The position numbers were made by a program, and so were the translations under genes. From NCBI GenBank assembly GCA_964551975.1, contig CAZKFI010000083.1, forward strand, positions 1 to 8,576: 8,576 bases of DNA, read 5' to 3'. The notes beneath the pieces were generated by a model. The model was not told the DNA's origin, did not search any database, and was given only the letters and a program-made list of their open reading frames with translations. Below are positions 5,909-8,576 of the stretch, one piece after another (positions within the stretch are counted from its first letter, which is position 1; every line of letters starts with the position of its first letter). This DNA is from REEB426 sp964551975. GTDB lineage: Bacteria > Actinomycetota > Actinomycetes > S36-B12.

Positions 5909-6975
5909 GATGCGAGGGTGGCATAGCCGGAGGCTTGCGATGGTGGCTGTGGTGCAGCAGTTTCAGGCGAGGTATCCCCGGGAACCTGGCTGCCATTGTT
6001 GGCATCGGGAGTGGAGCCAGCATCACCAGTGCCACCTGCAGTGCCGGTACTTCCGGCACTGCCGGGATTGCCGGAATTGAGAGAATTGACAGCACCGAGT
6101 TCCTGACGAGCGATACCCGAGGTCCCCTCCCAGACGAGCACGACAAGAGCCACGCTGAGCAGGACCACGGGAGTCAGGCGTAACCAACCTCGCTTCGCTT
6201 CAGGTTGCAGGGCGCCAGTCCAACTCAGCCCGTTCCACCAGCGATTCAGTGACTGGCCTAGCGGATCTGGACGCCACCCGGGTAAGAGCTCCTGCGGGGG
6301 CACTGTCAGAAGATCGCGATCTTTTGATCGCCGCATGGCGCGACGCATGACATACAGGGGAAGCAGGGCGAGGTACACGCTGCCAGCGGCCAACATGCTC
6401 AGGCCCGCCGCAACACCCCATAACGGCAGATCAAGTCGCTCGACGAATGGATCCTGCAGCCATTGTGGTCCGACAAAGCGCAGCAGAAGCACTGGTGCGG
6501 CTACCGCAGCCGCGGTCATAAGCGTCAGGCTTAACCACAGGAGTGGGTCTCGCCCCCACGGTCGGTCGATGAGAGGTCGATACGGACGTCCAGTTGAGTA
6601 GGGGGGCAGATCACCCAGAACAGCCGCGGCAGCCGGCTTTGTACTTAGCTGCTGCAAGACGGTGCTGTGTCGGCTTCCCTGTTGCCCAGCTCCCTGTAGG
6701 CACAATTCCCGTAGGAGTCGCTGGGCGTGCCTGACGCTGACCACTGCCGGGGTGCTCAGAGGCTGATGGGATTCCTGGCCGCGTCCAGCCGTCGCGTCCG
6801 CGACAACGGTGATCGTGGCCGGCCGTCGACTGCGGCCAGAAAGAATGCGCAGCCCGCGATCGTGTGCCAGACCCGCCAGCCCTGAACGTATTGCAGGGTC
6901 AAGTGAGGGATCAAAGGCGATGGTGTCGCCCGAATGCAGCGCTTCGCCGTGGCAGAAGGTGCACTGAGGGGTCAT
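5909..6975 (-). CDS. DUF2510 three-TM membrane protein with Cys-pair N terminus (interrupted by gap)
   Basis: About 355 residues are visible before the gap. The start is the ATG at 6975, which overlaps the stop of the upstream gene (TGATG). The N terminus carries CTFC-HG (Cys5, Cys8), a possible half of a metal site. Residues 30-130 form a soluble region with no recognised fold. Membrane segments lie at about 145-167, 184-208 and 265-283. Between the second and third is a DUF2510 motif, PGWRPDPLG followed by RWWNGLSWTG (about 232-254), a small domain typical of actinobacterial membrane proteins. After the third segment is a Gly/Ser/Thr/Asn/Pro-rich linker (about 295-356). With an odd number of segments and an interior N terminus, the C-terminal part would lie outside the membrane, joining the separately listed helical domain with its two cysteines. 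Function is unknown; an anchor or sensor is one possibility. Confidence 0.82.
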
Positions 6976-7292
6976 CAGGGCAGCAGGATCAAGACTCCGG
7001 CCACAACGATGCATGCCAAGGCGAGCCAAAGCATGAGGATGCCAATGGCCATGATCCGTAGCGGCGCTCGGACCTCACCAGCGGCGTAGCGCCAGGTGCG
7101 CAGTGCGACAGCGCGCAGCGGCGTCGCTTCGGAGTTCGGATTGCCCGACGGGTCACGCTGGCTCCAGTAGGCACGCTCGCCGCGCTGGCCCATGACGGAG
7201 AACAGGACCCCAAAGGCAGCGAGCGCTATGGCAAATACGGTGAGGACAAGCGCTGCGGTAGACACGGTGCCCCACACTAGTGCCAGGACCAC
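6975..7292 (-). CDS. Small two-TM membrane protein, unknown function
   Basis: The 105-residue frame has two hydrophobic segments (about residues 8-34 and 78-104). They are separated by a basic, polar loop with ERAYWSQRDPSGNPNSEA and an Arg-rich stretch before the second segment. The latter suggests that the loop is cytoplasmic. No family is recognised. The GTG at 7292 is the longest start; GTG codons at 7277 and 7265 are in-frame alternatives, and none has a clear Shine-Dalgarno. Its stop shares one base with the ATG of the DUF2510 gene (TGATG), which supports it as a real, coupled gene. It diverges from the RibD-C gene with only about 37 nt between starts. Confidence 0.72.
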   Translation of the reverse strand: MVLALVWGTVSTAALVLTVFAIALAAFGVLFSVMGQRGERAYWSQRDPSGNPNSEATPLRAVALRTWRYAAGEVRAPLRIMAIGILMLWLALACIVVAGVLILLP

Positions 7293-7311
7293 GCATCAGG
7301 TCGAAGTGGCT

Positions 7312-7326
7312 GGAAGGAGCCGGAGG
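7312..7326 (+). promoter_or_regulatory. Shine-Dalgarno of the RibD-C gene
   Basis: GGAAGGAG (7312-7319) lies 10 nt before the ATG at 7330, and a second GGAGG (7322-7326) lies 3 nt before it. These place the start at 7330. The upstream open frame to 7192 is antisense to the two-TM gene and is rejected. Confidence 0.65.
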
Positions 7327-7329
7327 CGC

Positions 7330-8079
7330 ATGGCGGTGACGGCCCGTTCATCCGAAGCCTCGTCCCTGCTCGATGCCTATCCCTGGCCGCACCAGGATCG
7401 AATGTGGATACGCGCAAACATGGTGATGTCCTTGGACGGGGTCGTAGTTGATGCGAATGGTCGCTCAGGATCTCTGTCGACGGCACCGGACCGCTTGCTC
7501 TTCGGCAACCTGAGGCGCGACTGCGATGTCGTCCTCGTGGGAGCGGGCACGGTGCGAGCCGAGCGTTATCAGCCCGCACCTTGGCCCGTAGCGTTGGTAA
7601 CAAATACGTGTGAGCTGCCCAAGGACTTACCTTTGTTAGATCCGGCAGGTGGACCCGTGATGCTCCTCACGAGTGAACGCGGGGCCGGCCGAGTGGAACC
7701 GTGGCTCCGCGAGCGCTGCGAGGTCGTCGCCTACGGGGTGGATCAGGTCGATCTCGAGGCATCAATGCTTTGGCTCGCTCGGGCCGGACTCACCAGAATT
7801 CATTGCGAGGGTGGCACACGTCTACTGTCCTCATTGGTCGCTGAGGACCTGATCGACGAATTGCTGGTCACGGTGTCGCCTCAACTGCTCGGCGGCTCTG
7901 CGGACGTTCACCTCGTGGATGTGCCGCATGTTCTGGACCCCGTGCGAATCGGAAGCTTCGAGCACGTGATCACCATTGATCAGACGGTCTTCCTGCGAGC
8001 TGTGCTACGTGAGCGCGAAGCTTTGGGTTCAGTGCAGGTCGATGGCAGCGAAGATATGGACCGTTCCGCCCCGACGTAG
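7330..8079 (+). CDS. Pyrimidine reductase family protein (RibD C-terminal / dihydrofolate reductase fold)
   Basis: The 249-residue product is a stand-alone RibD-C domain. Visible motifs are RANMVMSLDG (about 28-37), DRLLFGNLRRDCDVVLVGAGTVRAERY (about 54-80; the GAGTVRAE part binds NADPH in the family) and IHCEGGTRLL (about 157-166; the second nucleotide-binding loop). There is no CMP-deaminase-type domain with its zinc motif. In RibD this domain reduces the ribosylamino-pyrimidine intermediate of riboflavin synthesis with NADPH. Actinobacterial stand-alone paralogues include mycobacterial Rv2671, shown to act as a dihydrofolate reductase. The substrate cannot be decided here, so no gene symbol is given. 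No riboflavin gene or FMN riboswitch is nearby. The 3' end overlaps the convergent YCII gene by 51 nt. Confidence 0.87.
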   Translation: MAVTARSSEASSLLDAYPWPHQDRMWIRANMVMSLDGVVVDANGRSGSLSTAPDRLLFGNLRRDCDVVLVGAGTVRAERYQPAPWPVALVTNTCELPKDLPLLDPAGGPVMLLTSERGAGRVEPWLRERCEVVAYGVDQVDLEASMLWLARAGLTRIHCEGGTRLLSSLVAEDLIDELLVTVSPQLLGGSADVHLVDVPHVLDPVRIGSFEHVITIDQTVFLRAVLREREALGSVQVDGSEDMDRSAPT

Positions 8080-8349
8080 GTGAGGGTGGTCAGCGCAGGC
8101 TGCTGCGGCAGCCTCAATTGAGTCAGCGTCGATAACGGTATAGCCGGAGGCGGGCATACCTCCGTCACCAGCGGCAGGCGGTGCGCCAGCCGCAGCGATG
8201 TGCATTGAGGCACCGAATGGATCGCCGACTTCCGCAATGGCGTCACCCATCTTGGCGTACCACGCCTCCCACTCCGCGAGCATGGCATCCTGCTCCTCGC
8301 GCGATGCGATTGATTGGTCACCGGAGTAGATGAGCGCGTATCGGGACAT
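8029..8349 (-). CDS. YCII-related domain protein
   Basis: The 106-residue product begins MSRYALIYSGD, with a following EEQDAMLAEWEAWYAKMGDAIAEVGDPFG helix. It ends with a GYTVIDADSIEAAAAACADHPHL segment and a final strand. This is the layout of small actinobacterial YCII-related proteins (dimeric ferredoxin-like fold, often annotated next to ECF sigma-factor genes). The start is the ATG at 8349, which has GGAG at 8360-8357 seven nt upstream. The frame extends to 8412 but without family similarity. Function in vivo is unknown; some YCII proteins have a proposed His/Asp pair, and the DHPH region here may correspond. The gene converges on the RibD-C gene with overlapping 3' ends, so no terminator separates them. 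Confidence 0.85.
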   Translation of the reverse strand: MSRYALIYSGDQSIASREEQDAMLAEWEAWYAKMGDAIAEVGDPFGASMHIAAAGAPPAAGDGGMPASGYTVIDADSIEAAAAACADHPHLRRGGTVHIFAAIDLH

Positions 8350-8576
8350 ACCGTGACTCCAAACGGTTAGCACTTCGCCATATCGATCAGCGGAAATTGC
8401 CGCCTGACACATCTAACGCCACCTCGCGCCCTGTCGCCATTGTGTTGAACCATTTCAGTCGTTTCGGAAAGCTAATTGCGATGCCAGCACCGGGGTACGG
8501 ATGGGACCTCTTCGCAGTGCCAATGCGCGCACAGAGTGCATGCCATGAAATCGCTGATGATTTACATCGTTTCTAT
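8350..8576. other. Upstream region of the YCII gene and window edge; no gene established
   Basis: About 227 bases should contain the YCII promoter, but I see no convincing -35/-10 pair. Two short frames remain open to the window edge. One is a plus frame from the ATG at 8481 (32 codons, with GGAAAG at 8466-8471 nine nt upstream). The other is a minus frame from 8576 to a TGA near 8457. Each is too short to judge and neither resembles a known family. The last 50 bases are more AT-rich than the rest. Confidence 0.4.

Noticed and set aside
5909..6146. N-terminal part of a 206-codon minus frame crossing the gap
   Set aside because: Upstream of the gap this frame is out of phase with the DUF2510 coding frame and reads a Pro/Leu/His shadow. 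Only the part left of the gap is accepted.
5746..6183. Plus-strand 145-codon frame running through the N run
   Set aside because: It spans the assembly gap, lies antisense to the DUF2510 gene, and contains the palindrome read backwards.
7192..7329. 46-codon N-terminal extension of the RibD-C protein
   Set aside because: It is antisense to the two-TM gene, Thr/Arg-rich and unlike the family, while a strong Shine-Dalgarno marks the ATG at 7330.

Overview
The window looks like a draft chromosomal scaffold from a high-GC Gram-positive bacterium (Actinomycetota). The evidence is the high GC content, GTG starts, a DUF2510 domain (typical of actinobacteria), and actinobacterial-type versions of a contractile-injection tail module, a RibD-C reductase and a YCII protein. 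A run of 10 Ns (5899-5908) marks a scaffold join, so this is probably a metagenome-assembled, single-cell or draft genome.

Positions 1-4073, minus strand, are a compact operon of a contractile injection system (an extracellular contractile injection system or phage-tail-like particle). It runs leftward: sheath (4073-2520), inner tube gp19-type (2492-2049), T4-type baseplate hub assembly chaperone (2043-1648), a 52-residue DUF6760-type protein (1651-1493), and a very long Pro/Ala/Ser/Thr/Arg-rich protein (1496 to beyond position 1). The last two are not obvious from simple ORF calling. One starts at a non-ATG codon, and the other has no stop inside the window. Both overlap the preceding gene by 4 nt. 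The rest of the particle (second tube protein, LysM, spike, gp25, baseplate J, ATPase) would be expected to the left, outside the window.

Positions 4074-4330 are a divergent intergenic control region. To its right, on the plus strand, is a 129-residue PAAR-like DUF4280 protein (4331-4720), probably a spike-tip protein. It has a TANNNT -10-like hexamer six bases before its ATG and no Shine-Dalgarno, which suggests leaderless expression.

Positions 4730-7292, minus strand, are a membrane-protein group. From upstream to downstream it contains a two-TM protein (7292-6975), a three-TM DUF2510 protein interrupted by the assembly gap (6975 to 5526), and a four-TM DUF4239 protein (5491-4730). Next to the gap is a near-perfect 67-nt palindrome that ends exactly at the first N. 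It is probably a fold-back assembly or amplification artefact, although both arms are open in the coding frame.

Positions 7330-8349 hold two ordinary metabolic or unknown genes: a RibD-C/pyrimidine-reductase-type protein (plus) and a YCII-type protein (minus). Their 3' ends overlap by 51 nt. The last 160 bases contain no gene I can establish. The main interest is the edge of the injection system: the hidden long low-complexity protein, the non-canonical DUF6760 start, the divergent tip gene, and the adjacent uncharacterised membrane cluster.
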